DNA of 43,750 bases, from positions 1 through 43,750 of the forward strand of contig CANSSJ010000011.1 of assembly GCA_947649625.1 (NCBI GenBank), read 5' to 3'. The notes beneath the pieces are model-generated. The model was not told where the DNA came from. It saw only the letters and a program-made list of their open reading frames with translations, and did no database searches. Source of the stretch: an uncultured Bacillota bacterium. GTDB lineage: Bacteria > Bacillota > Clostridia > Oscillospirales > Oscillospiraceae. Shown here one piece after another: positions 1 through 8,601 of the stretch. Position numbers and translations under genes: made by a program. How positions within the stretch are numbered: the stretch's first letter is position 1; the number at the start of each line of letters is the position of its first letter.

Positions 1-45
1 GGCGGCCCCTACGGTTTGTGTAGGGGCCGGCCCCTGGCCGGCCCG
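1..45. repeat. TGTAGGGGC-family repeat arms
   Basis: Bases 1-12 look like the end of a right-hand arm (ending GGCCCCTAC). Bases 19-45 form a complete left-hand arm: TGTAGGGG, then a short stem CGGCC-CCT-GGCCG, then GCCCG. Each arm folds on itself. The same arm design recurs at 13799-13868, 24835-24858 and 25402-25471. The partner of the left arm is not seen downstream, because greA begins at 79. Confidence 0.7.
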
Positions 46-78
46 TCGGTATCATATTTTGAAAGGTGTGCGAATTTC

Positions 79-552
79 ATGGCGAAGGAATATAAGCTGA
101 GTCCCCAGCGGCTCAAGGAACTGCAGGACGAGATGACATACCTCAAGACGGTCCGGGAAAAAGAGGTGGCCGACCTGATCAAAGAGGCCCGCTCCTTTGG
201 CGACCTCAGCGAGAACAGCGAGTACGACGAGGCGAAAAATGAGCAGGGCAAGCTCTATGCCCGCATGAGCGAACTGGAGGAGATCCTGTCCAACTATGTG
301 GTCATTGAGGAGGACGAGACCGACGGCGATTATGTCCGTCTGGGCTCTACCGTTACCGTGCTGGACAAAGAGTTTAATGAGGAGTTGGTCTACAAGATCG
401 TGGGCTCCCAGGAGGCCGACCCCGTGAACGGGGCGATCTCGGAGGATTCCCCTTTCGGCAGAGCCCTGCTGGGCAGGAACGCGGGGGACGAGGTCACGGT
501 GGATGCCCCCGCCGGCCCGGTGGAGTATAAGCTGCTGAAGGTAGAGAGATAA
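79..552 (+). CDS. greA: Transcription elongation factor GreA
   Basis: 157 aa, the usual GreA length. GreA binds backtracked RNA polymerase through the secondary channel and stimulates cleavage of the transcript 3' end. The N-terminal half is the antiparallel coiled coil (LSPQRLKELQDEM at the start, then the conserved stretch GDLSENSEYDEAK near residues 38-50 that includes the acidic tip). The C-terminal half is the FKBP-like domain, with an SPFGRALLG stretch. The start at MAKEYKL was chosen over an in-frame ATG at 16 because it matches the family N terminus and has AAAGGTG upstream. lysS follows after 12 bases, a common greA-lysS pairing in Firmicutes, so the two are probably co-transcribed. 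The promoter is not evident, since the upstream sequence is occupied by repeat arms. Confidence 0.96.
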   Translation: MAKEYKLSPQRLKELQDEMTYLKTVREKEVADLIKEARSFGDLSENSEYDEAKNEQGKLYARMSELEEILSNYVVIEEDETDGDYVRLGSTVTVLDKEFNEELVYKIVGSQEADPVNGAISEDSPFGRALLGRNAGDEVTVDAPAGPVEYKLLKVER

Positions 553-564
553 GGAGTAATCAAC

Positions 565-2070
565 ATGTCCGATAAAAATAATCAGACCGCCCCGGCCGAG
601 CAGGAGAATATGTCCCAGCTGCTTCAGATTCGCAGGGACAAGCTGAAGGAGCTTCAGGACAGCGGGAACGACCCGTTTACTATCACCCGGTATGAGGTTG
701 ACAATGACTCCGCCAACATCAAGGACAACTTTGACGCCCTGGAGGGACAGGAGGTGTCTGTCGCCGGGCGGCTCATGTCCAAGCGGGGGATGGGCAAGGT
801 GTCCTTCTGTGACCTTCAGGACAAGAGCGGCCGCATCCAGCTCTACGCCCGGAAGGATGAGATGGACGAGGCGGAGTACAACCGCTTCAAAAAGTATGAC
901 ATCGGCGACATTGTGGGGGTGAAAGGGGTGGTTTTCCGCACCCAGCGGGGGGAGACGTCGGTCCGGGTGGTGAACGTCACCCTGCTGAGCAAGTCCCTGC
1001 TGCCCCTGCCCGAGAAGTTCCACGGCCTGACCAGCACCGAGCTGCGCTACCGCCAGCGGTATGTGGACCTGATTGTAAACCCGGAAGTGAAACGTAACTT
1101 TGTCATCCGCTCCCGGTTTATCAAGTTCATGCGCAGCTATCTGGACAACATGGGCTACATCGAAGTGGAGACCCCCGTCCTCAACACTATCGCCGGCGGC
1201 GCCGCCGCCCGGCCCTTTATCACCCACCACAACACCCTGGATATCGACATGTATATGCGCATCGCCACCGAGCTGCCCCTGAAGCGGCTCATCGTGGGCG
1301 GCATGGACCGGGTGTATGAGATCGGGCGCATCTTCCGCAACGAGGGCATGGACCCCAAGCACAACCCGGAGTTCACCACCGTGGAGCTGTATCAGGCCTA
1401 CGCCGACTTCCACGACATGATGGACATTGCCGAGGGCGTCCTGTCCGGGGCGGCCCAGGAGATTCTGGGCACCTATCAGGTGGAGTGGCAGGGAGAGCAG
1501 ATCGACTTGACCCCCGGCTGGCGCCGGCTGACCATGGTGGACGCGGTGAAGGAGTACGCCGGGGTGGACTTTGGGGCCATCACCGACGACGCCCAGGCGG
1601 TAGCCGCCGCCAAAGCCATCGGCGTGGAGCTGGCCGACGCCGCCGAGAAGACCTGGGGCAATGCCCTGTACGCCTGCTTCGACCAGAAGGTGGAGGAGAA
1701 GCTGATCCAGCCCACCTTCATCACCATGTATCCAGTGGAGGTATCCCCCCTGTCCAAGCGGTCCCCGGCCGACCCCCGGCTCACCGAGCGGTTCGAGCTG
1801 TTCGTCTGCCACAGCGAGCTGGCTAACGCCTTCTCCGAGCTCAACGACCCCATCGACCAGCGCCAGCGCTTCCAGAAGCAGGTGGAGCAGCGGGAGCGGG
1901 GGGACGAGGAGACCGAGATGATGGACGAGGACTTCCTCACCGCTCTGGAGTATGGCCTGCCCCCCACGGGCGGCATGGGTATGGGCATCGACCGGATCGT
2001 GATGATGCTCACTGGCTCCGACTCCATCCGGGAAGTGATCCTGTTCCCCACCATGAAGCCTCTGGACTGA
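565..2070 (+). CDS. lysS: Lysine--tRNA ligase, class II
   Basis: 501 aa, full length. Charges tRNA-Lys with lysine in the cytoplasm. An N-terminal OB-fold anticodon-binding domain (about residues 60-165, including VSVAGRLMSKRGMGKVSF) precedes the class II catalytic core. Motif 2 is seen as FRNEGMDPKHNPEFTTVE and motif 3 as GGMGMGIDRIVMMLTGSDSIREV near the C terminus. The ATG has AAGGAG nine bases upstream. It is the second gene of a greA-lysS operon and is followed by a clear hairpin terminator at 2124. Nothing in the sequence suggests damage. A short acidic, Gln-rich N-terminal tail before the OB fold is normal for bacterial LysS. Confidence 0.97.
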   Translation: MSDKNNQTAPAEQENMSQLLQIRRDKLKELQDSGNDPFTITRYEVDNDSANIKDNFDALEGQEVSVAGRLMSKRGMGKVSFCDLQDKSGRIQLYARKDEMDEAEYNRFKKYDIGDIVGVKGVVFRTQRGETSVRVVNVTLLSKSLLPLPEKFHGLTSTELRYRQRYVDLIVNPEVKRNFVIRSRFIKFMRSYLDNMGYIEVETPVLNTIAGGAAARPFITHHNTLDIDMYMRIATELPLKRLIVGGMDRVYEIGRIFRNEGMDPKHNPEFTTVELYQAYADFHDMMDIAEGVLSGAAQEILGTYQVEWQGEQIDLTPGWRRLTMVDAVKEYAGVDFGAITDDAQAVAAAKAIGVELADAAEKTWGNALYACFDQKVEEKLIQPTFITMYPVEVSPLSKRSPADPRLTERFELFVCHSELANAFSELNDPIDQRQRFQKQVEQRERGDEETEMMDEDFLTALEYGLPPTGGMGMGIDRIVMMLTGSDSIREVILFPTMKPLD

Positions 2071-2123
2071 AATAGCAGTAAACGCGCGCCGGCCGCTTAG
2101 AGAGCATCCCGTAAGGAAGTTAG

Positions 2124-2164
2124 TACCCGCTGAAAAGAATTGCTTTTCGGCGGGTATTGCTTTA
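2124..2164 (+). terminator. Rho-independent terminator after lysS
   Basis: Stem 2124-2137 / 2143-2156 (14 pairs, one G-T) with a 5-base loop, then a T-rich run. It ends the greA-lysS unit. The promoter of the next gene overlaps its right half. Confidence 0.8.
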
Positions 2165-2168
2165 TAAT
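2140..2168 (+). promoter_or_regulatory. Sigma-A-type promoter for the flavoprotein pair
   Basis: TTGCTT at 2140-2145, 17-base spacer, TATAAT at 2163-2168. It overlaps the lysS terminator hairpin and lies 55 bases before the first flavoprotein ATG. Confidence 0.55.
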
Positions 2169-2222
2169 GAGCGTGCCGATCAATTGAGATTAAATTTGCA
2201 GAGGATGCGGAGGGAAATATAA

Positions 2223-2735
2223 ATGGTTTTGGTGGTTGATACAACAACGAAGCATATAGGAAAAGTAATAGCGGAGGAATTGCTTCGCAGAGGTAAAGAC
2301 ACGGCCGGGTTTGAGTTGATCGACACCACCGGGATGCACATTTCCCACTGCGTCGGATGTAATTACTGCTGGCTGAAAACGCCGGGAGTTTGTGCCATTC
2401 AGGACGATTACGAGCCAATTTTGAGAAAAATGAGCGGAGCTGACCAGGTTTGGCTGGTTTCAGATACCCGTTTTGGATTTGTCTCCTGGCAGACCAAAAA
2501 CATTGTAGACAGGATCATGCCGCTTGTCACAATGTATCTGAAATTCAAAGATGGGCAGATGCGTCACGTCATGCGATATGACCGCCAGCCGGATATTGGG
2601 ATCATCTATACCGGGGACGGCGACCAGGTGTACCTTGAGCGGTGGTGTCAGCGTACTGCGCTGAATATTGGGAGCCGTTCGCTGGGCGTCTTTTCTGAAA
2701 GCAGCGGAAAGGAGGCGGTCTCATGCATGTCGTGA
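2223..2735 (+). CDS. Flavodoxin-fold (iron-sulfur flavoprotein-like) protein
   Basis: 170 aa. It resembles the NADPH-dependent FMN reductase / iron-sulfur flavoprotein group, which uses FMN in small redox proteins. The recognisable piece is the cysteine motif CVGCNYCWLKTPGVC followed by IQDDYEPILRKMSGADQVWLVS, typical of this group. The usual N-terminal phosphate loop (NGSPR...NT) is absent; the protein opens VLVVDTTTKHIG instead, so FMN binding may differ. It overlaps the next gene by 13 bases, implying translational coupling. Base composition is clearly lower in GC than greA-lysS or rsmI, which fits acquisition with its partner. The substrate cannot be told. Confidence 0.7.
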   Translation: MVLVVDTTTKHIGKVIAEELLRRGKDTAGFELIDTTGMHISHCVGCNYCWLKTPGVCAIQDDYEPILRKMSGADQVWLVSDTRFGFVSWQTKNIVDRIMPLVTMYLKFKDGQMRHVMRYDRQPDIGIIYTGDGDQVYLERWCQRTALNIGSRSLGVFSESSGKEAVSCMS

Positions 2736-3394
2736 TTATCAATGGCAGCCCACGGGTACAGAAATACAGCAATACGGAGAAAATCATTGCCGCCTTTGCA
2801 AAGGGACTGTCGGAAAAAGGAAGCACCTTTGAAACATATGCAATTTCCAACCGAAAAACATGGGGCGTCATTCGTGACGCTTATGTCAAAAACGATGAGA
2901 TTCTCATCGCGCTGCCGTTATATGTAGAATGTGTGCCCGGGCTTCTTCTGGAATTTTTGGAAACGCTCCCCAAAAAAGATGCGCGTACAAGGCTCTCATT
3001 CCTTTTGCAGAGCGGCTTCTCGGAGGGGTGTCAGCTTCGCTGCGGCGAGGCATTTCTGGAAAAATTGCCGGAATATCTGGGCGTTCGCTATGGCGGCTGC
3101 CTGGTGAAGGGAGATAATTTCGCGATTCGGTTTTTAGAGGAAGAAAAGCAAGCTCAGATCACAAAACCCTACCAGGCGATGGGCGAACTGTTTACGGAGG
3201 GGGATGGCTTTTTTCGCGAGGAAGCAAAAAAGTTCACCGGCCCGGAATATTTTTCGCTCCCTATGCGCCTGATGATTGGATTGATACACAAAACGATTGC
3301 AAAAAAGATGCTTCAGAAGGTGGCGGCATCGCTGGGATGCAGAGTGCCGCTTGATGAAAAGGTATGGGAAACAGGCCGGATCGGGGGGAGGTAG
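2723..3394 (+). CDS. NAD(P)H-dependent oxidoreductase-like flavodoxin-fold protein
   Basis: 223 aa. It starts MHVVIINGSPR, the FMN phosphate-binding loop of the flavodoxin / NADPH-dependent FMN reductase fold, followed by YSNTEKIIAAF. The strand-plus-loop ALPLYVECVPGLLLEFLE matches the second flavin-contact region of the family. No CxxC cluster motif like that of its partner is present, so the two proteins may have split roles. AAGGAGG lies ten bases before the ATG inside the upstream gene, and the 13-base overlap supports co-translation. The C-terminal third (after about residue 160) is helical and not diagnostic. Low GC relative to the surroundings, as for its partner. Confidence 0.7.
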   Translation: MHVVIINGSPRVQKYSNTEKIIAAFAKGLSEKGSTFETYAISNRKTWGVIRDAYVKNDEILIALPLYVECVPGLLLEFLETLPKKDARTRLSFLLQSGFSEGCQLRCGEAFLEKLPEYLGVRYGGCLVKGDNFAIRFLEEEKQAQITKPYQAMGELFTEGDGFFREEAKKFTGPEYFSLPMRLMIGLIHKTIAKKMLQKVAASLGCRVPLDEKVWETGRIGGR

Positions 3395-3435
3395 GGTCGA
3401 AGGAAAAAATTCCAGGTATATCACTCTCGCCCACA

Positions 3436-3456
3436 GACACTTTCCTTGAAAGTGTC
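3436..3456. other. Short hairpin downstream of the flavoprotein pair
   Basis: Perfect 8-base stem GACACTTT / AAAGTGTC with a 5-base loop. It sits between the flavoprotein stop and the terminator at 3481 and has no T-tract of its own. Confidence 0.4.
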
Positions 3457-3480
3457 ATAGCGGGTTGCACAGTATGAAGA

Positions 3481-3524
3481 GGACAAGGCGAACCATTGTG
3501 GCTCACCTTGTCCTTAATTTCTTT
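3481..3524 (+). terminator. Terminator between convergent genes
   Basis: Stem GGACAAGG (3481-3488) with CCTTGTCC (3506-3513), followed by TTAATTTCTTT. It lies between the flavoprotein pair (plus) and the methyltransferase (minus), so it may serve the plus-strand unit. Confidence 0.6.
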
Positions 3525-3558
3525 ATGAAGCCTTACCCTTCCGGCCGACGCGCTTTTG

Positions 3559-4197
3559 TCATGTTACCGGGCCCTGACTGATTTCCACCCGCAGGCCCGG
3601 CCTGCCCTGCTTCACCGCCTCCAGCAGCAGGAGGGAGGGGGGATGCTTGGGACTGTGAGAGACCAGCTTCATCCGTTTGGGCTCCAGGCTGTGGGCTCGG
3701 AGGGCGCACAGGACGTCTGCCAGCCGCTCCGGGCGGTGGCACAGGGCAAAACGACCCCCGTTTTTCACCAGCCGTCCGGCGGCGGCGCACAGCTCCTCCA
3801 GAGAACAGGACTCCTCGCTCCGGGCCGGGCCGCCGCTCTTCCCGCTGTCCACGGGATAGTAGGGCGGGTTGGAGATAATCAGGTCAAAGCCTCCAGGAGG
3901 GAGGGGAGCGGTACGCAGGTCGCCGGTGAGGATCTCTCCAGGCAGACCGTTGGCCTCCAGATTCTCCCGGGCAGTTTGGGCGGAGAGCGGGTCGATGTCC
4001 ACGCCAGTGAGGGCGAGTCTGTCCGCCCGCCGGGCCAGCAGCAGGAGCAGCGCTCCGCTGCCCGTGCCCAGGTCGCACACCCGCCAGCCGGGCTTTATTG
4101 CTGCGAAAGCTCCCAGCGCCAGGGCGTCGCCCCCCAAGGGAAAGACGCCCGGCCGCCAGGAAAGAGTATACGGGCCGAGCTGCTCTGTTTTTACCAT
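3559..4197 (-). CDS. TrmN6/YfiC-like adenine-N6 methyltransferase
   Basis: 212 aa. Class I SAM-dependent methyltransferase: motif I is CDLGTGSGALLLLLARR and the catalytic NPPYY motif of adenine-N6 (or amino-group) methyltransferases is present in DLIISNPPYYPVDSGK. The best match I recognise is the tRNA1(Val) A37-N6 methyltransferase family (YfiC/TrmN6, B. subtilis YabB), but specificity is not proven. The ATG at 4197 is preferred over one at 4248 because AGGGGG lies seven bases upstream. In many Firmicutes this gene precedes rsmI in the same operon; here it is divergent from rsmI, so the pair is kept but inverted. Strongly GC-rich like its neighbours. Confidence 0.82.
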   Translation of the reverse strand: MVKTEQLGPYTLSWRPGVFPLGGDALALGAFAAIKPGWRVCDLGTGSGALLLLLARRADRLALTGVDIDPLSAQTARENLEANGLPGEILTGDLRTAPLPPGGFDLIISNPPYYPVDSGKSGGPARSEESCSLEELCAAAGRLVKNGGRFALCHRPERLADVLCALRAHSLEPKRMKLVSHSPKHPPSLLLLEAVKQGRPGLRVEISQGPVT

Positions 4198-4252
4198 GAC
4201 GGAGCCCCCTGAAAATAAGTGTAAGAAAAAGATACCATAGTTTCTCAATCTG

Positions 4253-4261
4253 TGCTATAAT
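4253..4261 (+). promoter_or_regulatory. Extended -10 promoter for rsmI
   Basis: TGCTATAAT (extended -10) lies 27 bases before the rsmI GTG. No good -35 is visible at 17 bases, as expected for extended -10 promoters. Confidence 0.5.
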
Positions 4262-4287
4262 ATTCTGGAAAATTTTGAGGAAAGGCG

Positions 4288-5127
4288 GTGAGCGGAGTGC
4301 CCGGTACGCTGTATCTGGTCCCCACCCCCATCGGCAACCTGGGGGATATCTCCCGGCGGATGGCGGAGACCCTGGAACAGGCGGATTTTATCGCCGCCGA
4401 AGACACCCGGGTAACGGTGAAGCTGCTCAACCACCTGGGACTGAAAAAGCCCATGCTTACCTACCACCGCCACAATACCGACTGGGGAGGCCAGGCGGTG
4501 CTGGACCGCCTGCTGGCGGGAGAAGGCGGTGCCCTGGTCACCGACGCGGGGACGCCGGCCATCTCCGACCCAGGGGAGGAGCTGGTGGTCCGGTGTGCCG
4601 CCTTGGGGATCCCGGTGTGTGCCATCCCCGGGCCCTGCGCTTTGGTAACGGCCCTGGCCGTCTCCGGCCAGCCTACGGGGCGGTTCACCTTCGAGGGTTT
4701 TCTGGCTATGAACAAGAAGAACCGTCGGGCCCACCTGGACGCCCTCCGGGGAGAGGAGCGAACCATGATCTTCTACGAGGCCCCCCACAAGCTGGCGGCC
4801 ACCCTCCGGGATCTTGCGGAGGTCTTCGGGCCTGACCGGCCCCTGACCTTGTGCCGGGAGCTGACCAAGCTCCATGAGGAGGTGCGGCGGACCACCCTGG
4901 GAGAGGCGGCCGCTTACTATCAGGAGAACGACCCCAAGGGGGAGTTTGCGCTGGTGGTCCGGGGGGCGGAGCCCGCGCAGGAGCAGGAAGCCACCCTGGA
5001 GGATGGCCTGGCTCTGGTGGACAAGCTCCGGGGGGAGGGCCTGTCCCTCCGGGACGCGGTAAAGCGGATATCAAAGGAGCTGGAGCTGTCCCGGAATCAG
5101 CTCTACGATCTGGCGGTGGGAAAATAA
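4288..5127 (+). CDS. rsmI: 16S rRNA (cytidine-1402-2'-O)-methyltransferase
   Basis: 279 aa. RsmI methylates the 2'-O of C1402 in the 16S rRNA decoding centre using SAM; it has the tetrapyrrole-methylase fold. Diagnostic stretches are LYLVPTPIGNLGDISRRM at the N terminus, FIAAEDTRVTVKLLNHL, LVTDAGTPAISDPG (SAM-binding region), IPGPCALVTALAVSG, and FYEAPHKLAATL. The C terminus carries the short helical tail (LSLRDAVKRISKELELSRNQLYDLAV). The GTG start has GAGGAAAGG just upstream. It faces away from the YfiC-like methyltransferase across a 90-base intergenic region. Confidence 0.95.
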   Translation: MSGVPGTLYLVPTPIGNLGDISRRMAETLEQADFIAAEDTRVTVKLLNHLGLKKPMLTYHRHNTDWGGQAVLDRLLAGEGGALVTDAGTPAISDPGEELVVRCAALGIPVCAIPGPCALVTALAVSGQPTGRFTFEGFLAMNKKNRRAHLDALRGEERTMIFYEAPHKLAATLRDLAEVFGPDRPLTLCRELTKLHEEVRRTTLGEAAAYYQENDPKGEFALVVRGAEPAQEQEATLEDGLALVDKLRGEGLSLRDAVKRISKELELSRNQLYDLAVGK

Positions 5128-5197
5128 GATAATCTGCACCCATTTTCTAAAAAATGGATAAAATAGAGAGAGAAACCATGTAAAGAGGTGCTGACCA

Positions 5198-6565
5198 GTG
5201 AATCGAAACATCGAGGACTATATCAGGCCAGGAGCCCGCGCCCATCTGGTGGGCGTCGGCGGGGTGTCCATGGCCCCGCTGGCCGAGGTGCTGAAAGGGA
5301 AAGGGGTGGACATTACCGGCTCTGACATGCGGGAGAGCGGGACGGTGGACCATCTCCGGTCTCTGGGTATCCCGGTAACCATCGGCCACCTGCCCCGGAG
5401 TGTGGAGGGGGCGGGCTGTGTCATCCGCACCGCCGCTGTCCACGACGACAACCCGGAGATCGCCGCCGCTCTGGCCGCGGGCATCCCCGTCTTTGAGCGG
5501 GCCCAGGCCTGGGGGGCCATCATGCGCCACTACAAAAACGCCCTGTGCGTGGCGGGCACCCACGGCAAGACCACCACCACCTCCATGTGCACCCACATCT
5601 TCCTGGCCGCGGGGCGGGACCCCTCGGTGATGATCGGGGGCACCCTGCCCATCCTGGGGGCGGGCCATCGGGTGGGACATGGGGATACCATCATCGCCGA
5701 GTCCTGCGAGTACTGCAACTCCTTCCTGTCCTTCGCCCCCACGGTGGCGGTCATCCTCAATGTGGAGGCCGACCACCTGGACTTCTTCAAGGACCTGGAC
5801 GACATCAAGGCCTCCTTCCGCCGCTTTGCTGAGTTGGTGCCCTCCAACGGCAGCGTCATCGTCAACAATGACAACGCCGGGGCCCGGAGCGTGGCCTGCG
5901 GCCTGGACCCCTTTACCTTTGGCCTGGAGGAGGGGGCGGAGTGTACTGCCGCAAATCTCACCTGGGACCGGGGCCTGCCCGCCTTTGATATTGTGGTCCA
6001 CGGGGAGAAATACGCCCGCGTCACCCTGCGGGTGGGGGGCGTCCACAACGTGTCCAACGCCCTGGCCGCCGCCTCCGCCGCCTACGTGCTGGGGGTGCCG
6101 GGGAGTGCGGTGGAAGAGGGGCTGGACGCCTTCACCGGCGCGGGCCGGCGCTTTGAGAGGAAGGGGACCTTCCACGGCGCCGACGTCTATGACGACTACG
6201 CCCACCACCCCGACGAGCTGCGGGCCCTGCTCGCTATGGCGAAAACGCTGGGCTACAAAAAAGTGATCTGTGCCTTCCAGCCCCACACCTACACCCGCAC
6301 CGCCGCCCTCTTTGACCAGTTTGTGGAGGTGCTGAAGCTGGCCGACACGGCCGTCCTGGCCCCCATCTACGCCGCCCGGGAGACCGACGCCCTGGGGATG
6401 TCCTCGGAGAAGCTGGCCCGGGAGATTCCGGGGGCGGTCAGCTGCGGGAGCTTGGAGGAGGTCACGGCCCGGCTGGCGGATCTGGCCCGGCCCGGCGACC
6501 TGATCCTCACTGTGGGTGCGGGGGACATTTACCTGGCCGGTGAGGCGCTGGTCGAAAAAAGATAG
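5198..6565 (+). CDS. murC: UDP-N-acetylmuramate--L-alanine ligase
   Basis: 455 aa. MurC adds the first amino acid (L-alanine) of the peptidoglycan stem peptide in the cytoplasm, using ATP. The Rossmann-like N-terminal domain opens ARAHLVGVGGVSMAPLAEVLKGKG. The ATP-binding P-loop of Mur ligases is GTHGKTTTTSMCTH (near residue 118), and the central and C-terminal domains show ILNVEADHLDFF, HNVSNALAAASAA and the MurC-typical VYDDYAHHPDELRALL. The GTG start has AAGAGGTG upstream. It stands alone, without other mur genes nearby in the window. It is followed by a promoter at 6592 for the next gene, so co-transcription is not required. Confidence 0.96.
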   Translation: MNRNIEDYIRPGARAHLVGVGGVSMAPLAEVLKGKGVDITGSDMRESGTVDHLRSLGIPVTIGHLPRSVEGAGCVIRTAAVHDDNPEIAAALAAGIPVFERAQAWGAIMRHYKNALCVAGTHGKTTTTSMCTHIFLAAGRDPSVMIGGTLPILGAGHRVGHGDTIIAESCEYCNSFLSFAPTVAVILNVEADHLDFFKDLDDIKASFRRFAELVPSNGSVIVNNDNAGARSVACGLDPFTFGLEEGAECTAANLTWDRGLPAFDIVVHGEKYARVTLRVGGVHNVSNALAAASAAYVLGVPGSAVEEGLDAFTGAGRRFERKGTFHGADVYDDYAHHPDELRALLAMAKTLGYKKVICAFQPHTYTRTAALFDQFVEVLKLADTAVLAPIYAARETDALGMSSEKLAREIPGAVSCGSLEEVTARLADLARPGDLILTVGAGDIYLAGEALVEKR

Positions 6566-6591
6566 ATTTGAAAAAAGTTTTTTCAGATATC

Positions 6592-6620
6592 TTTACAAAA
6601 GGTATCTGGAGTGCTAAAAT
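6592..6620 (+). promoter_or_regulatory. Sigma-A-type promoter for the diguanylate cyclase
   Basis: TTTACA at 6592-6597, 17-base spacer, TAAAAT at 6615-6620. The -35 lies inside a small hairpin (AGATATCTTT pairing with AAAGGTATCT), so promoter and hairpin overlap. Confidence 0.6.
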
Positions 6621-6658
6621 CAAAATAGAATATCTGACAGGCGGGGAGGGAGCGGAAC

Positions 6659-8458
6659 TTGAGCAAAAGGAAACATCAGAACTCGAATCGGATGGCCGTG
6701 ATCCTCACCGCGTGCGGCGGAGTCCTGCTTTTGATCCTGATGGTCATGCTGATCGTGCGCTATCGGGCGGTGGAGGCGGAGCTGGACCGGATGCTGGTGG
6801 AGAGCCTGACCGCCCACACGGAGGAGGCGGGAGAGGGGGCCGGCTATCTGCTCCACTACGCCGAGACGGTGCTGAAAAATACCAACCTTTTTATCACAGG
6901 GGAGGCCAAAGCCCCGGAGAAAAGCTGGGTGGAGCCCATGGTCAACACCTTCAATCTGGTGGACGACCGTATGGACCTGCGCTACCTGGACGAAACAGAC
7001 CTGGCCTCCGCCCCCTGGGGGCAGGCGGACCCGGAACTGATGGGCCGGGTGCTCAGGGGAGAGGCTGTGGTCAGCGGCGTTCTGACTGACGCGGAGCAGA
7101 ACGGCTATGTGGTGGCGGTCCGCCCGGTGGGCTGGGACGGCCGGACAGTGGGTGCCCTGGTGGCCCAGGTAAACGCCGATACGCTGCTCCGGCAAGGGAA
7201 GCACTCCACATTTTTCCACAATGTACACAGCGTGATCGCCGGAGAGGACGGCCGGGTCGTCTACGGGAGCAGCCCGAGCACACAGGGGGTGAGCCTGACC
7301 GACCTGGGTGCGGAGGACGGCCTGACCCAGCAGAAGGGGGAGACGTTCAACGCCGCCTATCGGGAACATGTCTCCGGTTCTTTCAGCTACGCCATGGGAA
7401 ACGGCCGGAACTACACCGCCTGGGCACCGGTCTCCTACAACGGCTGGAGGATCGTGCAGTTTTCCCAGTCTCCCAATGTGAATATCGAGCGCACGGCCAT
7501 GATGCAGACGGTGATCATGCTGGTGAGCCTGGCGGTATGCGCCGTGTTGGCGGCGCTGATGTGGCGGCAGCGGGCCAGGATGGCGAGGGACCGGCTGCGC
7601 TACGCCGTGCTGGCCGAGTTCAAAGATACCCTGCTGTTTGAGTACAACTGTGAGGACGACAGCCTGGAGTTTACCTCCAACGCCCTGGATACGCTGGAGA
7701 TCACAGACGGCCGGATGGAGGGCGTTATCGAAGGGGGCGGGAGCTTGCCCGTTTTCCACCCGGAGGATGTGGACAATGTGCGGCAGGCGCTGAAAAACGC
7801 GGTGAATATGTCTCCGGATCAGATCGAACACGACCGCATCCGCCTGAAGGGGCGGGATGGGAGCTACAGATGGTACCGCAGCCAGTACAAGGCGGTCTTT
7901 GATTCGGAGGGCCGGGCCAGCCGTGTGATCGGCACCCTGACGGATATCAGCGTGCAGATCGACCGGGAGCAGGAACTGCGGGAGCAGGCCCGGCAGGACC
8001 CTCTCACCGGCCTGTACAACCGGGCGGGCGTGAAGATGATTAACGCCCGGCTGGAGCAGATTTCCCGGGGCGTGCTGTTTATGATGGACCTGGACGACTT
8101 CAAGTCCATCAACGACAATTACGGCCATGCCGCCGGCGACAAGCTGCTTACTGCAATAGGCAGGATTCTGATGGAGACCTTCCGTACCGACGACATTGTG
8201 GCCCGGATAGGGGGAGACGAATTTGTTGCCTTCCTCTCCGGTTCGGACAGCAGGATTACCGCTGAGCAGAAGGGACAGGAACTGCTGGAACGGGTGCGGA
8301 CACTGCGGATCGAGGGGATCGACACGGCGGCCAGCGTCAGCATCGGCGCGGCCAGCGCCCCCAGCTGCGGAAGGACCTATGAGGCGCTCAGCGTCGTGGC
8401 GGACGAAGCGCTGTATCAGGTGAAAAACGGCGGAAAAGGCGGTTTTATCCTGAAGTGA
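6659..8458 (+). CDS. Membrane diguanylate cyclase (Cache-like, PAS, GGDEF)
   Basis: 599 aa. Makes cyclic di-GMP from two GTP. A transmembrane helix at about residues 13-33 and another at about 280-303 bracket an extracytoplasmic region of about 245 residues that looks like a Cache-type sensor. A PAS domain follows (about 320-435, ending YRWYRSQYKAVFDSEGRASRVIGTLTDIS), then GGDEF (about 440-599). The catalytic motif is intact (GGDEF at 518-522), and an RxxD inhibitory site (RTDD, 509-512) lies exactly five residues before it, so product feedback is expected. TTG start with GGGGAGGG upstream. It is monocistronic, with its own promoter and terminator. The signal sensed is unknown, and no phosphodiesterase or PilZ protein is in the window. 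Confidence 0.93.
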   Translation: MSKRKHQNSNRMAVILTACGGVLLLILMVMLIVRYRAVEAELDRMLVESLTAHTEEAGEGAGYLLHYAETVLKNTNLFITGEAKAPEKSWVEPMVNTFNLVDDRMDLRYLDETDLASAPWGQADPELMGRVLRGEAVVSGVLTDAEQNGYVVAVRPVGWDGRTVGALVAQVNADTLLRQGKHSTFFHNVHSVIAGEDGRVVYGSSPSTQGVSLTDLGAEDGLTQQKGETFNAAYREHVSGSFSYAMGNGRNYTAWAPVSYNGWRIVQFSQSPNVNIERTAMMQTVIMLVSLAVCAVLAALMWRQRARMARDRLRYAVLAEFKDTLLFEYNCEDDSLEFTSNALDTLEITDGRMEGVIEGGGSLPVFHPEDVDNVRQALKNAVNMSPDQIEHDRIRLKGRDGSYRWYRSQYKAVFDSEGRASRVIGTLTDISVQIDREQELREQARQDPLTGLYNRAGVKMINARLEQISRGVLFMMDLDDFKSINDNYGHAAGDKLLTAIGRILMETFRTDDIVARIGGDEFVAFLSGSDSRITAEQKGQELLERVRTLRIEGIDTAASVSIGAASAPSCGRTYEALSVVADEALYQVKNGGKGGFILK

Positions 8459-8505
8459 ACGCTGGAAAGATCTGGATATTTTCAGCGGCGGGATGATTTT
8501 TGAGA

Positions 8506-8540
8506 GCGGCATGGCCTGTGGGCTGTGCCGCTTTTGTTTT
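8506..8540 (+). terminator. Rho-independent terminator after the diguanylate cyclase
   Basis: 11-bp stem 8506-8516 / 8521-8531 (two wobbles), 4-base loop, then TTTTGTTTT. Confidence 0.88.
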
Positions 8541-8601
8541 GCAAAAATTAAGGAGTCATATAAATTATTTTTAAAAATAAAAGATTTTGCGATAGACTCT
8601 A

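Noticed and set aside
52-2418. Very long minus-strand open frame (788 codons) opposite greA-lysS
   Set aside because: It mirrors the codon pattern of clearly real genes on the plus strand, has low-complexity His/Gly/Val content and no ribosome binding site; a GC-bias shadow.
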